The notes under the pieces were generated by a model. The model saw only the letters and a list, made by a program, of their open reading frames with translations. It was not told the origin of the DNA and did no database searches. Positions 7,734 to 14,595 of a DNA stretch of 64,000 nt are shown here, piece after piece (within the stretch, counting starts at the first letter, position 1; every line of letters begins with the position of its first letter). The position numbers and the translations under genes are program-made. Source of the stretch: Hyphomicrobiales bacterium (lineage in GTDB: Bacteria > Pseudomonadota > Alphaproteobacteria > Rhizobiales > Devosiaceae); assembly GCA_004144345.1 (NCBI GenBank), contig SEEL01000002.1, positions 112,072 to 176,071 of the forward strand, given 5' to 3'.

Positions 7734-7919
7734 TCAGTCCTTCTTGAACAGCCGGTTCAGGGCCGCGATTTCCTTGACGAAATCCTCAAAGCGCCGGTTG
7801 GCGGCGGCGAGCTCGCGCAGCGCGAACACCAGCAGCGCACTCGCCCCGCTGGCCCACAAAAAGAGCGCCAGATGTGCCAGATCGCCCCGTGACGCGATGG
7901 TCTTGGTCAACTCGTCCAT
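7734..7919 (-). CDS. GTA small membrane-associated protein (gp3.5-like)
   Basis: This 61-residue protein lies where RcGTA encodes gp3.5. It has one hydrophobic helix at about residues 16-37 (LALFLWASGASALLVFALREL) followed by an amphipathic charged helix ending LNRLFKKD. The role of gp3.5 is not settled; membrane association is inferred from the helix. Confidence 0.75.
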   Translation of the reverse strand: MDELTKTIASRGDLAHLALFLWASGASALLVFALRELAAANRRFEDFVKEIAALNRLFKKD

Positions 7920-8009
7920 GCCGATGTCTCTATGTTGCTGACGATGACGTTCAGCGCCAATTCAGCGAGGGGCGCCCAGGCTCATCCCATCAACAGATGG
8001 AGGTGATCC

Positions 8010-8288
8010 ATGTCTCTCTCCCGCACCCTGCCCGCCGCCCTGGCGATCGCGCTGATGCTGAGCGCCGCCGCGACCGTCCCGTCATCGGCCCAGCCCAATG
8101 ATGGCCGCTACCAATCCAGCAATGAAGGGCGCAGGAACAACATGTGCGGCCTCTACTGGGACCTGCTCAAAGTCGCCGAACGCGAGGCCGACAAGCGCAG
8201 CGGCACCAAGGCCGCCGAGAAATACGCCAAGGAAGCCGATTCCTGGTGGGAAGCCGGCGAGAACGCTGGCTGCTCCTGGGCCGCATAG
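8010..8288 (+). CDS. Small secreted protein on the opposite strand inside the GTA cluster
   Basis: This 92-residue protein has a Sec signal peptide (residues 1-28, SLSRTLPAALAIALMLSAAA then SSAQ). The mature part is about 64 residues with two Cys, in NNMCGLYWDLL and AGCSWAA, that could form one disulfide, plus a charged helix EREADKRSGTKAAEKYAKEADSWWE. The ATG is preceded by a good Shine-Dalgarno (GGAGGTGATCC). It is transcribed against the GTA operon, and its stop lies 2 bases from the portal stop. I recognise no named family. The organisation suggests a small cargo gene inserted between portal and gp3.5. Confidence 0.82.
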   Translation: MSLSRTLPAALAIALMLSAAATVPSSAQPNDGRYQSSNEGRRNNMCGLYWDLLKVAEREADKRSGTKAAEKYAKEADSWWEAGENAGCSWAA

Positions 8289-8290
8289 CT

Positions 8291-9448
8291 CTACGCTTCG
8301 TCGCCCACCCCCAGCATCTCACGCTTCTCCGCGTCGCTGAGGAACCCGGCGCCGCCGATCCGGGCCCACTTCGTGCCCTGGTCCTCGGCCAGCGCCTCGA
8401 CCCCGTCGAAATCCGGCTCCAGCGTCGCGCCGCCGAAGGCTGGGGCCAGCCAGAAGCTCAGCTCGTCGGTGACGCGCCGCACGAGTGGAACGATGGTCTG
8501 GCGCCACAGCGCCTTGTTGGCTTCGGCGAGATTGGCGTACGTGTTGTCGCCCGGAATACCGAGCAGCATCGGCGGCACGCCGAAACAGAGCGCAATTTCC
8601 CGCGCCGCCGCATGCTTGGCCTCGATGAAGTCCATGTCCTTGGGACTGATGCCGATCGACTTCCAGTCAAGCCCGCCTTCGAGCACCATCGGCCGCCCGG
8701 CATTGGCCGCGCCCTGGAACGCCGCTTCGAGCTCGCTCTTCAGCCGCTCGAATTGCTGCGTCGTCAGCGTCCCCGCCCCCGCCGCATAGACCAGCGCCCC
8801 CGATGGCCGCGCCGAATTGTCGAGCAGCGCCTTGTTCCATTTCGCCGCCGCGTTGTGGAGGTCGAGGCTCTGCTGCGCTGCCTCGAGCGGCGCCAGCCCA
8901 TAGTGATCGTCGAGCGGATGGAACAGCGCCATGTGCAGCACGCTCGCCACCGGCGCGGTGTCGAGCCTCAGATTGCTCGTCCGCCCGCCCGAACTATAGG
9001 CATAGGCCTCGGCATAGCCGTCGCGCCCGGCCACCGCCGCGACGCGGTCGGGCCGCAGCCCATAGATCCCCTTCACCTCGCCATCGACGATCACTGCATG
9101 GAGATACGCGTTGCCCGCCGTCTGGAGATACGCATAGGCCGCCTCGAGCAACTCGCTGCCCGATTGATGCGGGTTGGGCCGCCGCACCAATTGCAGCAGC
9201 GGATGCTCGCTCTGCCGCCGCCCCTGCTCCAGCGCAATCATCGGCACGCGCGTCGCCGCATCGGCGATCAGCCGCACGCAGCGATGCACCACCGGGTTGC
9301 GCATGAACCCTTCCTGCGCCAGCGCCGGAAAGCTGCGCCGCGTCCAGTCCGGCGCTGCGAGATCGCGGATCGCCATCACCACGGGTCCGGACTTGGCTTC
9401 GGGCAGGGTCAGGCGGCCGCCGAACAGGCGGGTGAGAAGATTGGGCAT
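8291..9448 (-). CDS. GTA portal protein (gp3-like)
   Basis: This 385-residue HK97/GTA-family portal forms the dodecameric DNA channel and motor docking site. Family features: PVVHRCVRLIADAATRVP near residue 50, RRPNPHQSGSELLEAAYAYLQTAGNAYLH, the HPLDDHYGLAPLEAAQQSLDLHNAAAKWNKALLDN block, and AAREIALCFGVPPMLLGIPGDNTYANLAEANKALWR. The start at 9448 (MPNLLTRLFGG) fits family N-termini; upstream in-frame codons run into the terminator hairpin. Confidence 0.94.
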   Translation of the reverse strand: MPNLLTRLFGGRLTLPEAKSGPVVMAIRDLAAPDWTRRSFPALAQEGFMRNPVVHRCVRLIADAATRVPMIALEQGRRQSEHPLLQLVRRPNPHQSGSELLEAAYAYLQTAGNAYLHAVIVDGEVKGIYGLRPDRVAAVAGRDGYAEAYAYSSGGRTSNLRLDTAPVASVLHMALFHPLDDHYGLAPLEAAQQSLDLHNAAAKWNKALLDNSARPSGALVYAAGAGTLTTQQFERLKSELEAAFQGAANAGRPMVLEGGLDWKSIGISPKDMDFIEAKHAAAREIALCFGVPPMLLGIPGDNTYANLAEANKALWRQTIVPLVRRVTDELSFWLAPAFGGATLEPDFDGVEALAEDQGTKWARIGGAGFLSDAEKREMLGVGDEA

Positions 9449-9482
9449 GTCGGTGTCCTTCGCGTCGGGGGTTTGCCCGGCC

Positions 9483-9515
9483 AAAACAAAACCGCCCCCG
9501 GCAGACCGGAGGCGG
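9483..9515 (-). terminator. Rho-independent terminator between membrane-protein gene and portal
   Basis: Read on the minus strand it is CCGCCTCCGG-TCTG-CCGGGGGCGG followed by TTTTGTTTT: a 10-bp stem with one G-T pair, a tetraloop and a U-rich tail. It lies 50 bases after the YhgE-like gene and just upstream of the portal start. It should end transcripts coming from the TerS/TerL side. Confidence 0.82.
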
Positions 9516-9565
9516 CGCATCACGCCAGAGGCGTCAGTCGATCGTTCGTGCGAACCCGCGTCAGC

Positions 9566-10579
9566 TCAGGCGGCAGGCACCGGCCTCGGCGCCCGCAGCG
9601 CGGCGATGAGGCAGAGCGCCACGCCCGCCACCACCCAAGCCGCCAGAGTCAGATTGGCCGTCATGCCACCCGCGCCACCGAAATAGGCGGTCGAGCGGAC
9701 CAGCGTGCCGGCCGCGCCGGGCGGCAGGATCTGGCCGAAATCGCCCCAGCCCGCCGGCAGCCAGGCGCCGGTCGTTGCTATGCCCGCCAGCGGGTTGCCG
9801 AGGAACATCATCACCATGGCGCCCAGCGTGAAGCCGGTGCCGCCGAACACTTCCTGCAGGCCGGCCAGCGGCAACGCCAGCGCGGCGATGCCAAGGCCCA
9901 CGGCGCCCGCCACCGGCCAGAACGCCGCGACCGCCACGCTGCCGAACACAAAGGTCAGCAGCGCCGAAACGATGATGCCACCCGCCACCGCGAACGCGGC
10001 GATGCCGCCCAGCGCCCAGCCGCGGCTCTGCGGAAAGACTTTGCGGAACGCCACCACCGGCACGATGCCGCCGAACACCAGCGGGAACGCCAGCCCGCCA
10101 ATGCCCACACCCGTCGGGTCCGCCGCCGGCAGCGGCACCAGATCGGTCACCGTCACCGGCCGCCCCAGCTGCGTGCCCAGCGCCTGGCCCACCGCCGTGA
10201 TGCTCGCCGCAATCGGCGACGAGCCGGCACTGGCCACCAGCACCTCGGCGCCATCGGCGTCGAGCACGATGCCGCCCTTCACCTGGCGCGCCTTGATGGC
10301 GTCGGTCAGTTCTTCTTCGCTCGCATAAGGCACCAGCGCAAAGCTGCCCGGCGCTGCCTTGTCCATGGCGCTCTGCAACGCCGTCACATCGGCCTGTGCC
10401 GCCACCGTGCCCAGCGCCAGATCATGCGGCCCGCTCTTCAGCGACGGCATGATGAAGATCAGCAGCAGCAAGACGAGGATCACGCCCAGCCCCGCCGACA
10501 GGCCAAGCACCTTGAGCAGCCCGCGCCCCGCGCCCTCCTTGCCTTGCTTGAGGTCAGGAGTGGCGGCCTTCGTGGTCAT
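9566..10579 (-). CDS. YhgE/Pip-like (ABC-2 type) multispanning membrane protein
   Basis: This 337-residue protein starts with a cytoplasmic segment, then one membrane helix (about residues 21-42, VLGLSAGLGVILVLLLLIFI) and an extracytoplasmic domain (about 43-155) with ALQSAMDKAAPGSFALVPYASEEEL. Five or six further helices follow, with the signature LGNPLAGIATTG...LPPGAAGTLVRSTAYFGGAGG. This architecture is that of YhgE/Pip or ABC-2-like membrane proteins, best known to me from actinobacteria; substrate and partners are unknown. No ATPase is adjacent. GCGAGAAAGAA precedes the ATG at 10579. It is foreign to the usual GTA gene order. Confidence 0.72.
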   Translation of the reverse strand: MTTKAATPDLKQGKEGAGRGLLKVLGLSAGLGVILVLLLLIFIMPSLKSGPHDLALGTVAAQADVTALQSAMDKAAPGSFALVPYASEEELTDAIKARQVKGGIVLDADGAEVLVASAGSSPIAASITAVGQALGTQLGRPVTVTDLVPLPAADPTGVGIGGLAFPLVFGGIVPVVAFRKVFPQSRGWALGGIAAFAVAGGIIVSALLTFVFGSVAVAAFWPVAGAVGLGIAALALPLAGLQEVFGGTGFTLGAMVMMFLGNPLAGIATTGAWLPAGWGDFGQILPPGAAGTLVRSTAYFGGAGGMTANLTLAAWVVAGVALCLIAALRAPRPVPAA

Positions 10580-10801
10580 TTCTTTCTCGCGGGGTGTTCG
10601 TGGGAGAGCCCGATATGGGTCGCCCCAGATCGAAGTCAAATCCCCGTGACCGCGTCACACGCCGCGCCGGTGCATGAACCAGAGCGCCGTTCGAGCCGGC
10701 ACGCGCGCCCGATCCGCCAGCATTTTCAGGCATTTTCGGGCATAGTCCGCGCCAGGTGCGCACGACGCCGATACCGTCCAGCCGCGACAACCTGTAGCAA
10801 C

Positions 10802-11206
10802 CTAACGCAGCCGCACCGAGAACGTCGCGAAGGCACTGTCCAGAACATCGATGACCATCGGCACATCGCCTTCCATCGGCGACAGCGGCACGAGGCTGAA
10901 TTGCTTGCCATCCGGCAGTTGGCCGAAGGGCCAGTCGGACGACGCATAGCCCTTCGGCCAAACGGTCGCGACATACCCCGGCACGAAGCCCTGCGGGGCC
11001 TCACCCTTCGGCGATCTGAGATCACTCGAATAGACGAGAACGAAGGTTTCGCCCTCGCCTCGCGGTAGCTCATCGAACGCCGTGCTCAGCGCCCGAGCGG
11101 CCGGTGCAGTCGTCGTGACGTTGGCTTCGCGCATTTCGGCCTCGACGAGTTGGAACCGTGGGCAGCCACTGGCCGGCAGTTGGCGCCAGAGTCGGCATCG
11201 GTGCAA
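10802..11206 (-). CDS. Unrecognised protein between TerL and the YhgE-like gene
   Basis: This is a 134-codon frame; the start is uncertain (ATG at 11206, or at 11134 giving 110 residues beginning MREANVTTT). The conserved-looking portion is mixed alpha/beta: AARALSTAFDELPRGEGETFVLVYSSDLRSPKG, then PGYVATVWPKGYAS and PLSPMEGDVPMVIDVLDSAF. There is no signal peptide or membrane helix. The N-terminal residues before the Met at 11134 may be part of a longer ancestral protein cut by the repeat block at 11257-11407. Function unknown. Confidence 0.55.
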   Translation of the reverse strand: MHRCRLWRQLPASGCPRFQLVEAEMREANVTTTAPAARALSTAFDELPRGEGETFVLVYSSDLRSPKGEAPQGFVPGYVATVWPKGYASSDWPFGQLPDGKQFSLVPLSPMEGDVPMVIDVLDSAFATFSVRLR

Positions 11207-11256
11207 TCCCTGATCAGCCGCCCCCCAATTTGCTGACGCTCTCCATCTGCCACCGG

Positions 11257-11325
11257 GTCATTCCCGCGAAAGCGGGAACCTCCGTTACCGGGCACAAACA
11301 GAGATCCCCGCTTTCGTGGGAGTGA
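11257..11325. repeat. Inverted GTCATTCCCGCG-type intergenic repeat
   Basis: The left arm GTCATTCCCGCGAAAGCGGG and right arm CCCCGCTTTCGTGGGAGTGAC are near reverse complements about 27 bases apart. This is the widespread proteobacterial GTCATTCCCGCG repeat class; a related copy sits at 63853-63931. Confidence 0.85.
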
Positions 11326-11359
11326 CACCGTGTTTTGACCCCGGCCTCGCAGTCAGGTT

Positions 11360-11407
11360 CCTCCCCCGCGTGGCGGGGGAGGGGGACCGGCGAAGCCGGT
11401 GGAGGGG
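11360..11407. repeat. REP-like CCTCCCCCGCG...GGTGGAGGGG repeat
   Basis: It contains two adjacent hairpins: CTCCCCCGCG-TGG-CGGGGGAG and ACCGGC-GAA-GCCGGT. Sequence style matches the palindromes at 2819-2849 and 3926-4071. It lies in the 324-base gap between the unrecognised gene ending its 5' side at 11206 and the 49-residue gene, a gap otherwise without features. Confidence 0.75.
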
Positions 11408-11530
11408 CGGCCGCCCGCACCATGGTTCCAAGCTGACCGCAAGATCGGAATGACACGTGCGGTCCTCTACTCACTTCGAAACCGCGACGTAGCGCTATCC
11501 GGCCACTGTCCACCGTCAGGAGGTAACACC

Positions 11531-11680
11531 GTGACTAAGAAGGACCCGTGGCATTCGGTCAAGGCCGACATCCATCACAACAACACCAACTGCAACACCG
11601 GCAACAACATCGAGAAAGAGAACATCCGTCAGGGAACCGGCGGGAAACCCCTTTGCAAGGAGTGCGCCGGTCTGAGTTAA
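11531..11680 (+). CDS. 49-residue Cys/Asn-rich small protein
   Basis: It starts at GTG with an excellent Shine-Dalgarno (AGGAGGT, 6 bases upstream). The protein runs KKDPWHSVKADIHHNNTNC, then a GNNIEKENIRQGTGGKPLC segment, then KECAGLS. Three Cys (one isolated and a CKEC pair) and several His suggest a metal-binding or disulfide knot. The pattern HNNTxCxxGNNIExxNxRxGTGGKPLCxxCA looks like a conserved small-protein family in related bacteria, but I cannot name it. It is on the plus strand, convergent with the terminase gene (15-base gap). Confidence 0.72.
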   Translation: MTKKDPWHSVKADIHHNNTNCNTGNNIEKENIRQGTGGKPLCKECAGLS

Positions 11681-11695
11681 CAGCAGTGAGGGGGT

Positions 11696-12949
11696 TCACA
11701 GCCCCCTCACCCGCGGCGCCTCCCGCAGCATCAGTTCCGTGATCGCCCACACTGCGGCATCCAGCCGGTCCGGTGAGCGTCCATCCGCCCGGCCGTCCAC
11801 GCCAAACGCGCACATCTCGTCCTCGAGCGCCGTCAGCCCCGGCGCGTGCGTCACCCTGCCCTGCGCATAAAGCGCCGCGACCGGTTCGGCGCGGACCCAT
11901 TTGCCGCGCGTGGCGTGGACGAGGCGGACCGGCACGTCGGCGTCGACGCTGGCGATGACCGTGCGCACCATGTCGCCGCCCTGGTTGGCTTCGGCGACAA
12001 TGCAGTCGGCGCCGAAATCGTGGAACGCCCGCACGGCGCGCGTCGCCCAGTCGAGCGGTGCCGCCGGCCTGAGCGTCAGATCGGCCAGCACCACGGCGCC
12101 GCCATCGGTGCGCGCCGCAACGACGATGCCGCAGCCATCCGATGATGCGTGGCTCGTCGCCGGCGGATCGACCGCCACGACGATGCGCCCCTGCTCGCCG
12201 CCCGCAGCCGGGCGAAACATGTCGCGCGTCCATAGCGCGCCCGGCAGATCCTCGATCAGTTCGCCGTCGAGCTCCTGCCGCCCCAGAACGCTGTTCCGGT
12301 AGCGCGCCACCACGCTGGTGAGAAAGCTCGTCGCCAGATGCCTGCGGTTCAATTCCGTGGTCACCCGTGTCACCACCGTCGTCGGCTCGGCCAGCAGCCG
12401 CTTGATCAGCTTCGTCGGCCGCGGCGTCGTCGTTGCCAGCTGGCGCGGCTGTGCTCCGAGCCTGAGCCCGAATTGCAGCATGTCCCAGGCCGCCTCGGCA
12501 TGCGGCCATTTGCCGATCTCGTCGCACCAGGCGGCCGCGAATTGCGGGCCGCGAAAGCGCTCGGGATCGTTGGCGCCGAGGATTTGCGCCTCGACGCCAT
12601 TGTCCCAGTAGAGCATGTGGTCGCGCAACAGCGGACGATCCCAGGGATGGGTCACCGCCATGATGCCGCTCGGCCCCTCGACCATCACCGATATCGCCTC
12701 GGTGATGGTTTCGCCCACCAGCGCGATGGGCGTCACGCCGTCGGCGGCGAGTTGGCGTACCCATTCGGCCCCGGCGCGGGTCTTGCCGGCGCCGCGGCCA
12801 CCCATCAGCAGCCAGGTGACCCAGTCGCCCGGCGGCGGCAGCTGGGCGGCATGCGCCCAGTTGGCCCAGTTGAAATAGATCTGGGCGTTCTCCTCCTCGC
12901 TGATCGCCGCGCTCCAGCCGGCCTCTTCCTCAACGTTTGAGTTCTGCAA
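11696..12949 (-). CDS. GTA terminase large subunit (gp2-like)
   Basis: This 417-residue packaging motor has Walker A GGRGAGKTRAG (residues 50-60), Walker B AAAWCDEIGKW (Asp143-Glu144) and the coupling segment LATTTPRP (171-178). The C-terminal RNase H-like nuclease has Asp261 (VAVDPPATS), Glu320/Asp326 (AEANQGGD) and Asp397 (DRLDAAVWA). These are the terminase active-site residues and appear intact. It overlaps the small terminase gene by 20 bases. It loads host DNA in GTAs. Confidence 0.95.
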   Translation of the reverse strand: MQNSNVEEEAGWSAAISEEENAQIYFNWANWAHAAQLPPPGDWVTWLLMGGRGAGKTRAGAEWVRQLAADGVTPIALVGETITEAISVMVEGPSGIMAVTHPWDRPLLRDHMLYWDNGVEAQILGANDPERFRGPQFAAAWCDEIGKWPHAEAAWDMLQFGLRLGAQPRQLATTTPRPTKLIKRLLAEPTTVVTRVTTELNRRHLATSFLTSVVARYRNSVLGRQELDGELIEDLPGALWTRDMFRPAAGGEQGRIVVAVDPPATSHASSDGCGIVVAARTDGGAVVLADLTLRPAAPLDWATRAVRAFHDFGADCIVAEANQGGDMVRTVIASVDADVPVRLVHATRGKWVRAEPVAALYAQGRVTHAPGLTALEDEMCAFGVDGRADGRSPDRLDAAVWAITELMLREAPRVRGL

Positions 12950-13346
12950 TCCGGCCCACCAATTTGTCGCCGATGCCCGTGAGGCTCGCGAGCCGCCGCT
13001 TGCGCTTGCCGATCGGCGTCGCCGCCGCTTCGGCCCGCACGAGCTTGCCGATCGTCGCCACCAGCTGGTGCAGCAGCGCGATGTCCTTGTCGGCGCCCGG
13101 CGTGCCGCGTTCGAGCTGCGCGATATGGCGCAGCACCAGCCGCAGCAGCCGCGCCACCATGCGCTCGCGGTTGATCGGCGGCTGGTGCCTGAGCGGCCAG
13201 CCCAGCCGTTCGCGCTGGCGGTCGAACTGGGCCTTGGTACAATCGTGCTTGAGGTAGATGTCGGTGAGTTTGGTCCCGGCCCGATAGTCGGCCTCGACGG
13301 CGCGCCAATAGGCCAGCGGCCGCTCGGCCCTGCGGCTCTCGGTCAT
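12930..13346 (-). CDS. GTA small terminase / gp1-like protein
   Basis: This 138-residue first gene of the cluster starts at 13346 (MTESRRAERPLAYWRAVEADYR, preceded by AAGAGAG). The N-terminal segment resembles a helix-turn-helix (DYRAGTKLTDIYLKHDCTKAQFDRQRERLGW). A central helical region and a C-terminal basic segment (GKRKRRLASL...VGRIAELKR) complete it. GTA TerS proteins are known to have weak sequence specificity, consistent with random packaging. An in-frame upstream extension to 13430 is less likely. Confidence 0.82.
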   Translation of the reverse strand: MTESRRAERPLAYWRAVEADYRAGTKLTDIYLKHDCTKAQFDRQRERLGWPLRHQPPINRERMVARLLRLVLRHIAQLERGTPGADKDIALLHQLVATIGKLVRAEAAATPIGKRKRRLASLTGIGDKLVGRIAELKR

Positions 13347-13551
13347 GCTGCTGCTCTCTTTTGGATGTGTGGTGCGGCTCCCCGTATCGGGGGGCGGCTT
13401 CAAGGCCCATTTCTGCGACCGTAGCTGCACTATACACCAGCTGCGTCACACCGTGGATAACTTTGGCCAAAATAGGCCTCAAAGCCCCGGCCAGCCTGGG
13501 CTTGCCGCTAGTAGAGTTAAGCCCCAAAAACGGGGTCTGGAGGACGTCAAA
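13347..13551. promoter_or_regulatory. Divergent promoter region of the GTA cluster and inhibitor gene
   Basis: This is a 205-base non-coding gap. On the minus strand a TATAGT hexamer (13434-13429) could be a -10 for the GTA cluster. A DnaA-box-like 9-mer TTATCCACG (8 of 9 to TTATCCACA) occurs at 13452-13460 on the minus strand just upstream of it. I see no convincing -35. The plus-strand gene has GGAGG at about 10 bases before its ATG. Confidence 0.4.
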
Positions 13552-13989
13552 ATGCGATTCGATTCACGCCTCGCCGCCGCGGCCGCGATTCTGGCCTGCG
13601 GCACCATCGGCGCGCTGGCGCAGGAGGCGTCGAGCGTCCCCGACCATCTGCTCGGCATGGTGGGTCATTGGCGGCTCGAGCAGGAAGACCAGAGCCTGCC
13701 CATCTGCGGCCTCGTCTTTACCGAGGATGAGCGGCTCGGCGGCTGGGCGATCGAGCTGCCCGAGCCCTGCCCCGCGCCCTTCCCGCCGGTCCAGTCCTTC
13801 GTCGCCTGGGATGTCGATGACAATGACGGCTCGGTGCTGATCCTCGACGCCGCGGGCAACGAGACGCTGCGCCTCTATGAAGGCGAAGACGGCCTCTTCG
13901 TCACCGGCGACGGCGTCCTCCCCGCCTTCTACCTCATGCTCCCCTGGGACGCCGACGGCACCGGCGGCGAAGTCGGCGACACGTTCTGA
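13552..13989 (+). CDS. AprI/Inh family metalloprotease inhibitor-like secreted protein
   Basis: This 145-residue protein has a signal peptide (about 1-23, AAAAAILACGTIGALAQ). The mature part follows the AprI/Inh pattern: GHWRLEQEDQSLPICGLVF, then GGWAIELPEPCPAPFP (two Cys able to pair), SFVAWDVDDNDGSVLILDAAGNETLRLYEGEDG. Such proteins are periplasmic beta-barrel inhibitors of serralysin-type proteases or accessory outer-membrane lipocalin-like proteins. No protease is adjacent, so the target is unknown. A strong Shine-Dalgarno (GGAGG) supports the start. Confidence 0.75.
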   Translation: MRFDSRLAAAAAILACGTIGALAQEASSVPDHLLGMVGHWRLEQEDQSLPICGLVFTEDERLGGWAIELPEPCPAPFPPVQSFVAWDVDDNDGSVLILDAAGNETLRLYEGEDGLFVTGDGVLPAFYLMLPWDADGTGGEVGDTF

Positions 13990-14004
13990 GGCCAGCGCCA
14001 TTCT

Positions 14005-14090
14005 AATCCAGTCTATGGCCTGGATTTTCACGCACCAATCCAGGCCATAACCTGGATTTGTTAGTTATGATCCAGGTTATGGCCTGGATT
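14005..14090. promoter_or_regulatory. Three 20-bp operator-like palindromes at 32-bp spacing
   Basis: Sites at 14006-14025, 14038-14057 and 14070-14089 share ATCCAG-N8-CTGGAT. The second and third are exact reverse complements of each other (centre GCCATAAC versus GTTATGGC); the first has two changes. Centres fall at 14015.5, 14047.5 and 14079.5, exactly 32 bp (about three helical turns) apart. A possible -10 TATATT lies at 14108-14113, so the third site would cover the -35 position. They are very probably binding sites for the HTH protein encoded downstream. Confidence 0.85.
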
Positions 14091-14139
14091 TAGCCCCGAG
14101 CTGCGCCTATATTCTAGCCTGCAAGCTCAGGAGGCGTGC

Positions 14140-14595
14140 GTGCCGAGTACCAAGCTGAAACGCGCCCAGCGCGCGCTGGACAAGAAGCTGTCTTCCCACC
14201 AGCCGGCAACGCCGAAGGCTGGCTGGATAAGGGCGGTCCGCGACGCCCTAGGCATGACAGGCCAACAACTGGCGTCGCGGCTCGGCGTCACCTGGTCGAG
14301 CATGGACAATCTGGAGAAGTCAGAAGCCGCCGGCACCATAACCCTCAACTCTCTCACCAAGGCGGCGGCGGCCATGGATTGCAGGCTCGTCTATGCATTG
14401 GTCCCGAACGCCGCATCGATCGAGGCGCTCGTCGACCAACAGGCGAGACAGGTGGCGCTGGCGGCGCTCGGGCGTGCCAATCAGACCATGCTGCTCGAGG
14501 CACAAGCTGTCGGCGCCGAAGAGCTGGAACAGCGCATTCAGGACTACATCACCGACCATATTCGCGACAGCGAGCTTTGGGCCGTCAAACGGTGA
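14140..14595 (+). CDS. Mobile mystery protein A (HTH regulator)
   Basis: This 151-residue protein starts at GTG with AGGAGG 5 bases upstream. It belongs to the mobile mystery protein A family: an XRE-type helix-turn-helix at about residues 28-85 (IRAVRDALGMTGQQLASRLGVTWSSMDNLEKSEAAGTITLNSLTKAAAAMDCRLVYALVP). A C-terminal helical domain with QARQVALAALGRANQTMLLEAQAV follows. It is nearly always paired with a Fic-domain protein, as here; the pair behaves like a self-regulated, horizontally mobile module. It likely binds the three palindromes upstream. Confidence 0.88.
   Translation: MPSTKLKRAQRALDKKLSSHQPATPKAGWIRAVRDALGMTGQQLASRLGVTWSSMDNLEKSEAAGTITLNSLTKAAAAMDCRLVYALVPNAASIEALVDQQARQVALAALGRANQTMLLEAQAVGAEELEQRIQDYITDHIRDSELWAVKR

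Noticed and set aside
5290..7941. An 883-codon open frame on the plus strand across the GTA capsid and connector genes
   Set aside because: It is antisense to recognised capsid, protease and connector genes and has the His/Arg/Ala-rich composition of a high-GC shadow frame.
8144..11068. A 974-codon plus-strand open frame over portal and the YhgE-like gene
   Set aside because: It is antisense to convincing genes, with repetitive His/Arg/Gln composition and no domain; a shadow.
1..13346. Complete inducible prophage
   Set aside because: No integrase, excisionase, repressor, replication, holin or endolysin genes and no attachment sites are visible; gene order matches a GTA cluster.
14005..14090. 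Short regularly spaced repeats considered as a CRISPR array
   Set aside because: There are only three 20-bp palindromic units with 12-bp gaps, no cas genes and a position at a promoter; they fit operators.
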